From a virus: a stretch of 56,447 nt of DNA. This document shows positions 1 to 8,201 of this stretch, one piece after another; position 1 is the stretch's first letter; every line of letters starts with the position of its first letter. The stretch spans positions 1 to 56,447 of IMG/VR virus record IMGVR_UViG_3300023181_000034; one strand, given 5' to 3'. The notes beneath the pieces were generated by a model. That model made no database searches and was not told where the DNA came from. It was given only the letters and a program-made list of their open reading frames with translations. The position numbers and the translations under genes were made by a program.

Positions 1-134
1 CAGTCACTAGGAGGCTAATCTCTCAACTTTAAAACGTAAAAAACCAATAAAAATATGAGGCGATTAAACAGTATTCAAAACTTAGATGATATGCTTACGG
101 GAGTATATTATGATGAGTCAAAAGGAGCATTTCA
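1..134. repeat. Left copy of terminal direct repeat
   Basis: Bases 9-134 match 56322-56447 exactly, and bases 1-8 match 56313-56320. The only difference is one extra A in the right copy (AAGGAGG instead of AGGAGG). The last gene of the window ends inside the right copy and overlaps the first gene by ATGA. This is what a circular or circularly permuted genome looks like after assembly; the short length suits an assembler overlap better than a biological terminal repeat. The single-base indel near the outer edge is probably a contig-end error. Confidence 0.9.
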
Positions 135-360
135 TGTGTGCTCAAGAACCAAGGTAGTTGAAAATAAAAATTATGTAATGGTATGTGGCACACATCCAAA
201 CATAGCAGACTCTTTTGTTAGATGGGCATCTAAACTAAATAATTTATCTAATCAACCTGACAAGCCAATTGATTTCGTTGGAGAAAAGCCGGATATATTT
301 AAGATTGACTGCGATTGGCAATTGTTTAAATCAGTTTATCTATCAATAACTATCAAATGA
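55..360 (+). CDS. Hypothetical early protein, 101 aa
   Basis: I do not recognise this protein. It has mixed charge, no membrane segment and no cysteine motif, although it holds a VMVCGTHPN stretch in the middle. Its ATG overlaps the stop of the DCL/HNH gene across the contig junction (ATGA), and its own stop overlaps the next ATG (ATGA at 357), so it sits inside a translationally coupled early operon that leads into the replication genes. Confidence 0.75.
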   Translation: MRRLNSIQNLDDMLTGVYYDESKGAFHVCSRTKVVENKNYVMVCGTHPNIADSFVRWASKLNNLSNQPDKPIDFVGEKPDIFKIDCDWQLFKSVYLSITIK

Positions 361-809
361 ATTCAGAACAGATTTTGAAATCGGTTAATGAAGAATTTGA
401 AATAGCTAGTCCTACATGGGTGCCCTCTGAATTTAGAATCTTCATATTTTATATGATGAAACACGGCAGGCATGTGTATAACGATACATGGATTAAAAGT
501 GATGATGTTTCAGAGCTGATTATAAACAAAAAAATACGATGTGAGGGTGAACACTTCCATCAAGGGGAAAAATGCATTAGGTACAGCTTTATAGGGTTTA
601 AATACCCAACTAAATATTACCGATGCATACCAAGAGAAATGAGAGACTTAATACTGGACAGAGATAACAATTCTTGCGTAAAATGCAACGCCTATTATAA
701 GCTTTCAATTGATCATATTTTCCCATGGTCGCAGGGTGGATGGACAGAAATATCCAATCTACAAGTGCTCTGCAGAAAATGTAATTCAGAAAAAAGTAAT
801 AAATATTAA
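357..809 (+). CDS. HNH endonuclease, 150 aa
   Basis: The C-terminal third is a clear HNH nuclease module: a CxxC pair (CVKC), the core IDHIFPWSQGG with the catalytic His, an Asn in ISNLQVLC, and a second CxxC (CRKC) followed by NSEKSN. The N-terminal 90 residues are unassigned and may bind DNA. HNH proteins of this kind nick or cut DNA and are often free-standing homing endonucleases in phages. It is coupled to the upstream gene by ATGA and lies 4 bases before the replication organiser gene. A packaging or recombination role is less likely given its distance from the terminase. Confidence 0.85.
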   Translation: MNSEQILKSVNEEFEIASPTWVPSEFRIFIFYMMKHGRHVYNDTWIKSDDVSELIINKKIRCEGEHFHQGEKCIRYSFIGFKYPTKYYRCIPREMRDLILDRDNNSCVKCNAYYKLSIDHIFPWSQGGWTEISNLQVLCRKCNSEKSNKY

Positions 810-813
810 CGCA

Positions 814-1452
814 ATGAGTAAGGAACTTCCATTTTTTAAATTTTACCCAAGCGAATGGTTGATAGGTAAAATTTCGTTCCAACCACTAGAGATCCAAGGG
901 GCATTCACTCAGTGTGTTTGTATGTATTGGCAAAACAACTGCACCTTAAGAGCAAGTGATGTTGACTTCAGAATAGGTCAAGACAACTTGAAAAAACTTA
1001 TTGATTTAGGCTTTGTATCTGAAGATGAAAACGGTTTAAATATTAAGTTTTTAAACGAACAGTTCTCTGATTTTGAAGGAGTTAGAAAGATTAGAGCTGA
1101 AGCAGGTGCTAAGGGTGGTAAAGCAAGTGCTAAGCAAACCGAAGCAAATGCTAAGCAAAATGAAGCAGAGAAGAGAAGAGATAGAGAAGATAAAGAGAAA
1201 GAAAAGAAAAGAGAAGAAGAGATAAAAGCGCCAGCGCTGTCTGATGTCCTCTCTTATTTTAAAGAAAAGGGTTATAAAGCGGATATTGCTGAAAAGGCAT
1301 TTAATTTTTACAACGGAAATAACTGGATTGACGGTAAAGGCAATAAAGTACGGAACTGGAAAATGAAGATGCAGTCAGTTTGGTTTAAAGAAGAAAACAA
1401 AACAAGACCAGAATTTTACGCAAGTGGTATACCTAGCAAATTTGTACCATGA
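814..1452 (+). CDS. Replication initiation/organiser protein, 212 aa
   Basis: I chose the ATG at 814, which gives the family-like start MSKELPFFKFYPSEWL; a longer frame from 709 would run backwards through the HNH gene. The N-terminal 90 residues look like the winged-helix domain of phage replisome organisers. A very charged linker (AKGGKASAKQ, then runs of E, K and R) follows, and the C-terminal segment has the FYNGNNWIDGKGNKVRNWKMKMQSVW pattern family in abbreviated form (Trp-rich DnaD/DnaT-like tail). It probably binds the origin and loads the primase-helicase encoded immediately downstream (ATGA overlap). No origin iterons are obvious inside the gene. Confidence 0.75.
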   Translation: MSKELPFFKFYPSEWLIGKISFQPLEIQGAFTQCVCMYWQNNCTLRASDVDFRIGQDNLKKLIDLGFVSEDENGLNIKFLNEQFSDFEGVRKIRAEAGAKGGKASAKQTEANAKQNEAEKRRDREDKEKEKKREEEIKAPALSDVLSYFKEKGYKADIAEKAFNFYNGNNWIDGKGNKVRNWKMKMQSVWFKEENKTRPEFYASGIPSKFVP

Positions 1453-3221
1453 GAGATAAATTTTCCGACCTGGGCATTGAATTAAAAAGCATAAAAGAGA
1501 ATGGAAAAACCATTTGCCCGAAGTGCTCTCATGATAGAAAAAAGAAAACAGATCCTTGCTTATCAGTTGACGTAACCAAAGGAGCTTACAATTGTCATAA
1601 CTGCGGTTGGTCCGGTTATGTTGGAGAACGAGAAACAACTGAAAAGGAATACTCAAAACCTGCATTCAATAACAGAACTGAGCTTAGTGAGAATATTGTT
1701 AATTGGTTTTTTAAAAGAGGTATATCTCAACAGACACTTATAGATTTCAAAGTTACCGAAAGTTCAGAGTGGATGCCTCAGACTAGTAAAAATGAAAATT
1801 GCATAAATTTTAATTATTTCAGATCTGGTGAATTGGTTAATATCAAATACCGGGATGGCGCTAAGAGATTTAAGCTATTTAAAGATGCTGAATTAATCAT
1901 GTACAACATTGATTCTATATTTGATTCTAAGTCGTGCATAATTTGCGAAGGAGAGATTGATGCAATGTCATGGCATGAAGCTGGATTCAAAAATGTAGTT
2001 AGTGTTCCAAATGGCGCAAGCAAAAATCAAAAGATGCAGTATCTAGATAATTGCTGGAAGTACTTTGAGGATAAAGAGAAATTTTACTTATCAACTGACA
2101 ACGATGAACCAGGCATTAGGCTTAAGGATGAACTTATAAGAAGATTTGGAGCTGAAAGATGTTTTAGAATTGATTTAAATGGATTCAAAGACGCTAATGA
2201 AGCATTAACAGAAGCAGATCAAGGGTCGTTATTTTTAGTTGAATGTTTTAATAAAGCTAAAGAGATTCCAATTGAAGGTGTTTTTTCAATAATGGATATT
2301 GAGGATGATCTGGATAACATTTATCTAAATGGACTTCCGATAGGAGATAAAACAGGAGATGAGCAGTTAGATGATCATATTGGATTTATGCCTGGGGAAC
2401 TGACTGTAGTAACAGGTATTCCGGGTCATGGTAAGTCAATTTTCCTTGATCAAATTAGTATTGGCCTTGCTAAAAATGCTGAATGGAGATTTGCAATATG
2501 TTCACCTGAAAGTTATCCTTTAGCTTTCTATTACTCAAGACTTATAAAACGAATTGTAGGTAAAAAGTTCAGTCACGTCAACATTGATAGAAGCGACTAT
2601 ACTGAAGTTAAGAACTGGATTAAGGACAGGTACGATATAATCTTACCAGATGAAGGATTTAGTCTGGATGTGATTTTAGATAAAGCTAGATCGCTTGTTT
2701 TAAGGAAGGGGATAAAAGGATTGATTATAGATCCATGGAACAGAATTGAGGCTAATTTACCTCCAAATTACAACGAAGGTAAGTTTGTAAATGAGCAGCT
2801 AACAAAACTTATAAAATTTGCTCAAAAAACTGGTGTCCATGTGTTCCTGGTTGCGCACCCTACCAAAATGCAAAAAGAGAAGGATGGATTTAATTATGCA
2901 GTTCCAAATCTCTATAACATTTCAGGATCTGCAAACTTCTTCAATATGACTCAAAACGGTATGACAGTATACCGTAACTACGTGGAAGGAACTACTGAAG
3001 TTCATATCCAAAAAGTTAAATGGGAACATTTAGGTAAGCTTGGAATGTGTAGATATGTTTACCAGCTTGATAACGCAAGATTTGTTAGGGAAGGCGCTGA
3101 AGATTCAACCAACTGGATAAAACAGATAAGGCAGTCAGCTATCACTCCAAACTATCAATTTGATTACCCAACACCATTAACCATAAGGGCTGATGTAACA
3201 GAAGATGAACCTCCATTTTGA
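1449..3221 (+). CDS. DNA primase-helicase (T7 gp4/Twinkle type), 590 aa
   Basis: This is a single-chain replicative primase and helicase. A zinc-binding domain covers residues 22-55 (CPKC, C37, CHNC). A Toprim fold follows, with the catalytic Glu in ICEGEIDAMSW (about 163-175) and an acidic motif in YLSTDNDEPG (about 213-222). The C-terminal half is a DnaB-like RecA fold with Walker A GIPGHGKS (about 323-330) and Walker B LIIDPWN (about 425). The length is typical of the family. Such proteins unwind DNA 5' to 3' and lay down primers at the fork. The gene overlaps the organiser by ATGA and is followed within a few bases by an SF2 helicase, so it is part of the replication operon. Confidence 0.93.
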   Translation: MRDKFSDLGIELKSIKENGKTICPKCSHDRKKKTDPCLSVDVTKGAYNCHNCGWSGYVGERETTEKEYSKPAFNNRTELSENIVNWFFKRGISQQTLIDFKVTESSEWMPQTSKNENCINFNYFRSGELVNIKYRDGAKRFKLFKDAELIMYNIDSIFDSKSCIICEGEIDAMSWHEAGFKNVVSVPNGASKNQKMQYLDNCWKYFEDKEKFYLSTDNDEPGIRLKDELIRRFGAERCFRIDLNGFKDANEALTEADQGSLFLVECFNKAKEIPIEGVFSIMDIEDDLDNIYLNGLPIGDKTGDEQLDDHIGFMPGELTVVTGIPGHGKSIFLDQISIGLAKNAEWRFAICSPESYPLAFYYSRLIKRIVGKKFSHVNIDRSDYTEVKNWIKDRYDIILPDEGFSLDVILDKARSLVLRKGIKGLIIDPWNRIEANLPPNYNEGKFVNEQLTKLIKFAQKTGVHVFLVAHPTKMQKEKDGFNYAVPNLYNISGSANFFNMTQNGMTVYRNYVEGTTEVHIQKVKWEHLGKLGMCRYVYQLDNARFVREGAEDSTNWIKQIRQSAITPNYQFDYPTPLTIRADVTEDEPPF

Positions 3222-3226
3222 TCAAT

Positions 3227-4471
3227 ATGAAAACATTTGAATTAAGAGATTATCAAAGTGAACTTGCTGATAAGTCAGTCGCTATACTACAGGATTATAA
3301 AATTGTTTGTCTTGCTGCAGAAGTAAGATCCGGGAAAACATTAATCAGTTTAGAAACAGCTAACCGATACAAAGCCAATCATGTTTTATTCATTACGAAA
3401 CTGAAAGCTATCAGTAGTATTGAATCTGATTACGAATTGTTAAGCCCTGGTTTTAAACTCCAGGTTGTCAATTACGAATCGCTTCATAAAATTACTGAAC
3501 TAGACTTTGATTTCGTAGTGGTTGATGAATGCCATAAGCTAGGAGCATTCCCTAAGCCAGGAACCCAGCAAAAACTAATCAAACAACTGATAAAAGATAA
3601 ACCGTGTATTTTTATGAGTGGAACATTTACACCGGAATCATATAGCCAAATTTATCACATACTATCAGTTTCTGAAAATAGCCCTTTCGCTGAATACACA
3701 TCGTTTTACAAATGGGCTAAAGACTTCGTTACCCTTAAACATAAATTCCTATACGGAAGGCAGATAAACGACTACTCATGTGCTTTGAAGGAATCGATCG
3801 ACGAAAAAACAAAGCATCTGTTTTTATCACTTACCCAGGTGGAAGCCGGTTTCAATCAGGAAATAACAGAGAAAATATTTGAGGTACAAATGAAACCAGA
3901 AACTTATGATCTTGCAAAGCGATTAAAAAGAGATAAAGTTCTTATCGGTAAAACAGGGACCCTCCTTGCTGATACTGCAGTCAATATGATGAATAAACTC
4001 CATCAGTTATACTCAGGAACAATTAAGTTAGAGGAAGGTAATGCAATAACAATTGATGAAAGTAAAGCTGAATTTATCCGTGATAACTTTGGATCTAATA
4101 AGATAGCGATACTTTACAAATTTGTTGAGGAAGGTAATTTGTTAAGGGCTATGTTTAGCAATCATACGTGCTCGCCAGAGTATTTTAATGAAGGTAATGA
4201 CTCAGTGTTCATCGGACAAATACAAAGCTTTAGAGAGGGCGTAAATCTATCTTCAGCTGATTACCTGATCATGTACAACATTGACTATTCCGCAGTGAGT
4301 TATTTTCAGGCCCGGGCAAGGATGCAAAGTAAAGACAGAATTAAGCCTGCATTAGTCTATTGGATATTTGCAAAGAATAGCTTGGACCATAAAATTTACG
4401 ATATGGTTGCTAATAAGAAAAACTTTACCTTATCGCATTTTAAAGGCGCTTTAAACAAAATGTATGCTTGA
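3227..4471 (+). CDS. SF2 DNA helicase (DECH box), 414 aa
   Basis: Superfamily 2 motifs are clear: a Q-motif-like start (FELRDYQ), Walker A AEVRSGKT (31-38), a DECH box in VVVDECHK (about 100), motif III SGTF, and motif VI QARARMQS near the end. I use the ATG at 3227; the upstream in-frame TTG at 3218 overlaps the previous stop but gives no better start. It resembles the compact SNF2/DEAD-like helicases seen beside primase-helicase genes in phages of Bacteroidota and probably serves fork restart or branch migration. It overlaps the VRR nuclease gene by 8 bases. Confidence 0.9.
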   Translation: MKTFELRDYQSELADKSVAILQDYKIVCLAAEVRSGKTLISLETANRYKANHVLFITKLKAISSIESDYELLSPGFKLQVVNYESLHKITELDFDFVVVDECHKLGAFPKPGTQQKLIKQLIKDKPCIFMSGTFTPESYSQIYHILSVSENSPFAEYTSFYKWAKDFVTLKHKFLYGRQINDYSCALKESIDEKTKHLFLSLTQVEAGFNQEITEKIFEVQMKPETYDLAKRLKRDKVLIGKTGTLLADTAVNMMNKLHQLYSGTIKLEEGNAITIDESKAEFIRDNFGSNKIAILYKFVEEGNLLRAMFSNHTCSPEYFNEGNDSVFIGQIQSFREGVNLSSADYLIMYNIDYSAVSYFQARARMQSKDRIKPALVYWIFAKNSLDHKIYDMVANKKNFTLSHFKGALNKMYA

Positions 4472-4733
4472 ATCCCCGGTCCAAACCAAAATCATGAAGG
4501 ATCTAAAAAAACGAGGCTTCTTTGTTAGGAAGATCATTCAAACGAACAAACCTGGAGATCCTGATTTATATGCTTTCAAGGAGGGTAGAACGATTTGGAT
4601 TGAATGCAAACGGCCCGGGAAGGCAGCAAGACCATTGCAAGAGTATAGAGGCGAAGAAATAAAGATATCAGGTATGGAATGGTATCAAGCAGATAGTTAC
4701 GAGAAATATGAATCGCTAAATCTTTTCCAATGA
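4464..4733 (+). CDS. VRR-NUC domain nuclease, 89 aa
   Basis: This is a minimal VRR-NUC (PD-D/E-K) nuclease. The motifs are GDPDLYAF, then IWIECKRPG with the catalytic E-x-K, then a Q-x-x-R in PLQEYR. The length is normal for free-standing phage VRR-NUC proteins, which cleave branched DNA such as Holliday junctions. The start ATG overlaps the helicase stop, and the stop overlaps the next ATG, so helicase and nuclease are probably made together and act on replication or recombination intermediates. Confidence 0.9.
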   Translation: MLESPVQTKIMKDLKKRGFFVRKIIQTNKPGDPDLYAFKEGRTIWIECKRPGKAARPLQEYRGEEIKISGMEWYQADSYEKYESLNLFQ

Positions 4734-4954
4734 CTGACATTCAAAAACTATACTTCGACAACATGCTGCCAGGCGCACACATAACGACCACGAGCGTGAA
4801 GGATCCAGATGCCCTCATCAAAGCAGGAAAAGAATACATCGATCAAGGTGGATTCGCATATTTTAGCGATGATTACTCAGAGTTCGTGAAGGAAGATGCA
4901 TGGGTGCCAGTACGTCACATTACAATCCTAGTCGACGGACTGCCGCTATCGTGA
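4730..4954 (+). CDS. Hypothetical protein, 74 aa, end of replication operon
   Basis: I do not recognise this small acidic protein. It overlaps the nuclease stop by ATGA and is the last gene before the late promoter at 4986. It has no motifs, membrane segments or cysteines. The coupling supports it as a real gene. Confidence 0.7.
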   Translation: MTDIQKLYFDNMLPGAHITTTSVKDPDALIKAGKEYIDQGGFAYFSDDYSEFVKEDAWVPVRHITILVDGLPLS

Positions 4955-4985
4955 GTAGGTCGCGCACCACACAAATCTTTTTTCT

Positions 4986-5023
4986 ATAACAATTTGTTAT
5001 TGTAGTAATAATTCGTATGTTTG
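4986..5023 (+). promoter_or_regulatory. Palindromic operator-promoter (copy 1) ahead of packaging genes
   Basis: ATAACAATTTGTTAT at 4986-5000 is a perfect inverted repeat (ATAACAA/TTGTTAT around one base). Its TTTG (4993-4996) lies 19 bases from TATGTTTG (5016-5023), an exact match to the Bacteroidota -33/-7 consensus. The spacer carries GTAATAAT, also seen at other copies. It is well placed to start transcription of the terminase and head operon. Confidence 0.85.
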
Positions 5024-5072
5024 TGTTCAGGAAGGTCTATAGGGACACCATGAGCACCAACCACCCAAGAGC

Positions 5073-5558
5073 ATGAAAGCAGAAGTTTACGCAGCTAGAA
5101 TTTTGAGGTATACTGATCCAGGTCGGTATGAAGAGTTTGTTCGCAAAGCATCACCAATGCTGAATGCTAAGCACGTGGGTAGGGTGAAGCAGATCTACGA
5201 CAACACAGTGGCACTGTACGCATCCACCCATCCAACTCAGGAAGTTAACGATATTTTCATTGGAGCAACTTACAGCGTATTTTGCCCGGTATCATTTATC
5301 CCTGCTCACAAGACAGATGGTAAAGACGCAACTGCAGTCGGAAAGCTACCTGTTGGTGTTCGTGATATCATGGCTGAATGTATTGGTTTGAAACATGCTG
5401 AGGAAGTGAATAGATTAAAATCCTACATCAGTTCCTGGTTACGGCCATTCTATACTGGGCCGAAAAGACCGTTCGAGTTGAAGGTAGACGCTGTTGTCGA
5501 TACAATGCGCCCTTACTCAATTAACAAATGGGATCATCAATATGAAATGGCGATATGA
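5073..5558 (+). CDS. Hypothetical protein ahead of terminase, 161 aa
   Basis: I do not recognise this protein. It is soluble, mildly basic and largely helical in appearance, with a central VGKLPVGVRDIMAE segment. It is the first gene behind operator-promoter copy 1 and lies 33 bases ahead of the small terminase gene, so a role in DNA packaging or head assembly is a guess from position only. Confidence 0.75.
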   Translation: MKAEVYAARILRYTDPGRYEEFVRKASPMLNAKHVGRVKQIYDNTVALYASTHPTQEVNDIFIGATYSVFCPVSFIPAHKTDGKDATAVGKLPVGVRDIMAECIGLKHAEEVNRLKSYISSWLRPFYTGPKRPFELKVDAVVDTMRPYSINKWDHQYEMAI

Positions 5559-5591
5559 GTACGGGGAACTGTGATATGACTGTGATTACCT

Positions 5592-5906
5592 ATGGCAAAT
5601 AGTAAACCTAACACTTCAGGATTAAAGCCCTTTAAAAAAGGCAATGACGAACGTCGAAACTTAGCAGGAGGACCAAAAAAGCTACCTGAGATAGATGCGC
5701 TATTAGCTGACGTATTAGGCTCTGAAGATGATGATAAGTCAGAAGCTAGGCAAGTTATTAAATCTTTGCTTACACAAGCTAAAAAAGGCAATGTGAGAGC
5801 AATTGAAGTTTTGCTAGATAGGGCCTACGGTAAGGCAAAGCAAACCATAGATAATCAAGTTACCATGGTTAAGCCATTGATAATTGATTGGGGAGAAGGT
5901 GAGTAA
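5592..5906 (+). CDS. Terminase small subunit-like protein, 104 aa
   Basis: The N-terminus (KPFKKGNDERRNLAGGPKK) is the basic Gly/Pro-rich start seen in DUF5681-like phage proteins, and the rest is helical. It lies directly before the large terminase, with a TAATG overlap (stop 5904-5906, start 5906), the usual place for the small subunit that recognises phage DNA and regulates the motor. The assignment rests on position plus this N-terminal pattern; the HTH is not obvious by eye. Confidence 0.7.
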   Translation: MANSKPNTSGLKPFKKGNDERRNLAGGPKKLPEIDALLADVLGSEDDDKSEARQVIKSLLTQAKKGNVRAIEVLLDRAYGKAKQTIDNQVTMVKPLIIDWGEGE

Positions 5907-7318
5907 TGTTACCAACAGAAGTAGAGCCAATAATTTTCAGGCCAACTCCAAAACAAAGAGAAGCTAAAGTACTTCTACAGAAAAACAGGATACTTTTATA
6001 CGGTGGCGCAATTAGAGGCGCTAAGAGCCATTTTGGATGCATGATGATCATATCGCTATGCCAGATGTATCCTAATAGCAGGTGGGTGATGTTACGTAAG
6101 GATAGCGTTGTATTAAAGGCCACACTCCTAAAGACATTCAAAGAAAACTTTATTGATAAGGGATGGCAGCAGGAGATTGAGCAATTCAATCAGACTGACT
6201 TGGTGCTTACCTGGAAGAACAAAAGTCAAATCCTATTTATGGGTGAAAACTTTGATCGAGATAAGGATTTGAATAGGTTTAAAGGGCTTGAATTCAATGG
6301 AGCGTTTATTGATGAGGTTAACGAGGTTCAAGAGCTTACACTTGACAAGATTATTGAACGTGCAGGATCTTGGTTTCATAGTCCGGGATGCCCTACTAAA
6401 ATACTAATGAGTTGCAACCCTACTCAAAATTGGGTTAAGAAACGTTTCTATGATAAATTCAAGGCAGGAACATTACCTGAAGGTGTAGCGTATCTGCAAG
6501 CTAAGATATTTGACAATCCACATATACCACAAGACTACTTAGATGCTCTAAAATTACTTCCTGTACATCAGTACCGGATTTTTGTCGATGGAGAGTGGGA
6601 TGTAGCAATGAAAACAGGTAATGAGTTTTTGCGAGAATTTGATACGGATAAGCATATACGACCTAATTCATGGGATATCAACAACCTATTCCACATAAGT
6701 ATTGATAATAACGTTTACCCGTACATTGCGGTTACCGTATGGCAGTTTGAAAAGAATGGATTAGGCTGGAAGATTAAGCTAGTTAATGAACTACCTGCTG
6801 TTGATCCTATAAATACAGCAACTAAGGCCGGGCGTAATGTTGGGCTATGGTTAACTAAAATAGGGTATAGCTCACGAGTTCTGATCTATGGCGATAAATC
6901 TACTAAAGCCCGGACCACAATAAGTGATGATAAGAAATCATTCTTTGACTTATTCACTGAAGCAATAGCGAAGGAAGGTTTTAAGATCGAAGATAAGATG
7001 TTAAAATTTGCTCCACCTGTTGCCGGAATCGCGGATTTCTGCAATGCTATATTCGCTGATGAAATACTAGGTCTTAATTACGAAATAGGCGAGAACTGCA
7101 AAGAGACGATCAACGATCTTATAGAAACAAAAACAGATCGTGATGGAACAATGCTAAAAAAACGTATTACTGATCCTAAGTCTGGAGTAAGCTACGAGCC
7201 TAATGGGCATTTGGTGGACACAATAAAAGATATGACAGTCTCAGCTTTCAACAAAGAATATATGGCATTTATCAATAAGAAAAAAGGACTTGGAATACGG
7301 GCTTTGTCAGGGATTTAA
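5906..7318 (+). CDS. terL: Terminase large subunit, 470 aa
   Basis: This is the packaging ATPase-nuclease. Walker A is LYGGAIRGAKS (31-41), Walker B and the catalytic acid are in FNGAFIDEVNE (about residue 135), and the motor coupling motif MSCNPTQNW lies near 170. The C-terminal nuclease half contains VLIYGDKSTKAR with a likely metal-binding Asp. The length suits the family. It binds the portal vertex and translocates DNA. The GIY-YIG gene behind it separates it from the portal, with which it is usually contiguous. Confidence 0.95.
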   Translation: MLPTEVEPIIFRPTPKQREAKVLLQKNRILLYGGAIRGAKSHFGCMMIISLCQMYPNSRWVMLRKDSVVLKATLLKTFKENFIDKGWQQEIEQFNQTDLVLTWKNKSQILFMGENFDRDKDLNRFKGLEFNGAFIDEVNEVQELTLDKIIERAGSWFHSPGCPTKILMSCNPTQNWVKKRFYDKFKAGTLPEGVAYLQAKIFDNPHIPQDYLDALKLLPVHQYRIFVDGEWDVAMKTGNEFLREFDTDKHIRPNSWDINNLFHISIDNNVYPYIAVTVWQFEKNGLGWKIKLVNELPAVDPINTATKAGRNVGLWLTKIGYSSRVLIYGDKSTKARTTISDDKKSFFDLFTEAIAKEGFKIEDKMLKFAPPVAGIADFCNAIFADEILGLNYEIGENCKETINDLIETKTDRDGTMLKKRITDPKSGVSYEPNGHLVDTIKDMTVSAFNKEYMAFINKKKGLGIRALSGI

Positions 7319-7320
7319 TT

Positions 7321-7355
7321 ACATATTGATATACAAGTAATAATCCGTATATTTA
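7321..7355 (+). promoter_or_regulatory. Degenerate operator-promoter (copy 2) ahead of GIY-YIG gene
   Basis: The same layout as copy 1 but with a weaker palindrome (ACATATTGATAT). TTG at 7326-7328 is followed after 19 bases by TATATTTA (7348-7355), and the spacer contains GTAATAAT. The homing nuclease gene starts 25 bases downstream, so it appears to have its own promoter inside the late operon. Confidence 0.7.
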
Positions 7356-7380
7356 TGTTTCAATACCAACTTCACAACAC

Positions 7381-8133
7381 ATGATCGGGATATATAAAAT
7401 TACTTGCTTAAAAAATAAGCGTGTCTACGTTGGGCAGTCTATTGATGTAGATTTAAGACGTAGTTTTTATCAAAGGATAGACTGCAAAGGCCAGCCTAAG
7501 TTGTTTAATTCCCTTAAAAAATACGGTTGGTCGTGCCATAGTTTTGAAGTCGTTACAGAGTGTGATGTTGACGACCTAAATAAGTGGGAAAGATATTATC
7601 AGGATTTGTATTCGGCATGTGGAAAGAATGGATTAAACTGTAAATTAACAGGATATTCAGATCGAAGCGGTAGTCATTCAGAAGAGACTAGATTAAAGAT
7701 GTCTGAGGATAGAAAAGGTATTAACAGAAATACTCCTGAAAGAATTGCTTTATTAATCGAGTCAAATAAATCCAGAGTATGGAAGCAAGATTCTATTGAG
7801 AAGATGAAAAAATCAAAGACAGGAGTTAAGCTTAATTTGTCACCAGAACAACGACAAAAATTAAGGGATACATGGCTAGGTAGAAAGCATACACCAGAGA
7901 CAATAGCAAAAATGACTGGTAAAGTTAGATCAGAACAACATAGAATAAATAACATGAACGCTAACAAAGGAAAAACATCATTCAGTATGAGTAAAATAGT
8001 TTTACACGAAGCAACAGGGATATATTACACCAGCGCAAAAGAAGCCGCTACTCTTAATAAAATTACTTACACTTCTTTAATTAGTAAACTTAATGGCAGA
8101 AAAGAGAATACAAGCGGGTACATTTACGCTTGA
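7381..8133 (+). CDS. GIY-YIG homing endonuclease with NUMOD-type tail, 250 aa
   Basis: The N-terminal 90 residues are a GIY-YIG nuclease: IGIYKIT (GIY), RVYVGQSID (YIG), then a conserved basic residue in DLRR and the later Glu in RYYQDLY context. Residues 100-200 hold repeated NUMOD3-like DNA-binding motifs (SEETRLKMSEDRKG; TPETIAKMTGK; SEQHRINNMNANKG). The C-terminal 50 residues (LHEATGIYYTSAKEAA) look like a NUMOD1-type HTH. It sits as an insertion between terminase and portal with its own promoter. No intron is evident; it appears free-standing. Confidence 0.92.
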   Translation: MIGIYKITCLKNKRVYVGQSIDVDLRRSFYQRIDCKGQPKLFNSLKKYGWSCHSFEVVTECDVDDLNKWERYYQDLYSACGKNGLNCKLTGYSDRSGSHSEETRLKMSEDRKGINRNTPERIALLIESNKSRVWKQDSIEKMKKSKTGVKLNLSPEQRQKLRDTWLGRKHTPETIAKMTGKVRSEQHRINNMNANKGKTSFSMSKIVLHEATGIYYTSAKEAATLNKITYTSLISKLNGRKENTSGYIYA

Positions 8134-8134
8134 C

Positions 8135-8160
8135 GCTTACTATCATACTATAGTAAAAGC
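8135..8160 (+). terminator. Hairpin after GIY-YIG gene
   Basis: TTACTAT (8137-8143) pairs perfectly with ATAGTAA (8150-8156) just behind the GIY-YIG stop codon. There is no strong T run, so it may be a transcript-end stabiliser or attenuator rather than a full terminator; it would keep the nuclease transcript short of the portal gene. Confidence 0.35.
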
Positions 8161-8201
8161 AAGTTTCATTTTACCACATCTACCTACGGTAAATTTACAA
8201 A

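Noticed and set aside
709-813. Extended N-terminus of the replication organiser
   Set aside because: It would overlap the HNH gene by 100 bases and adds residues unlike the family; the ATG at 814 gives the expected start.
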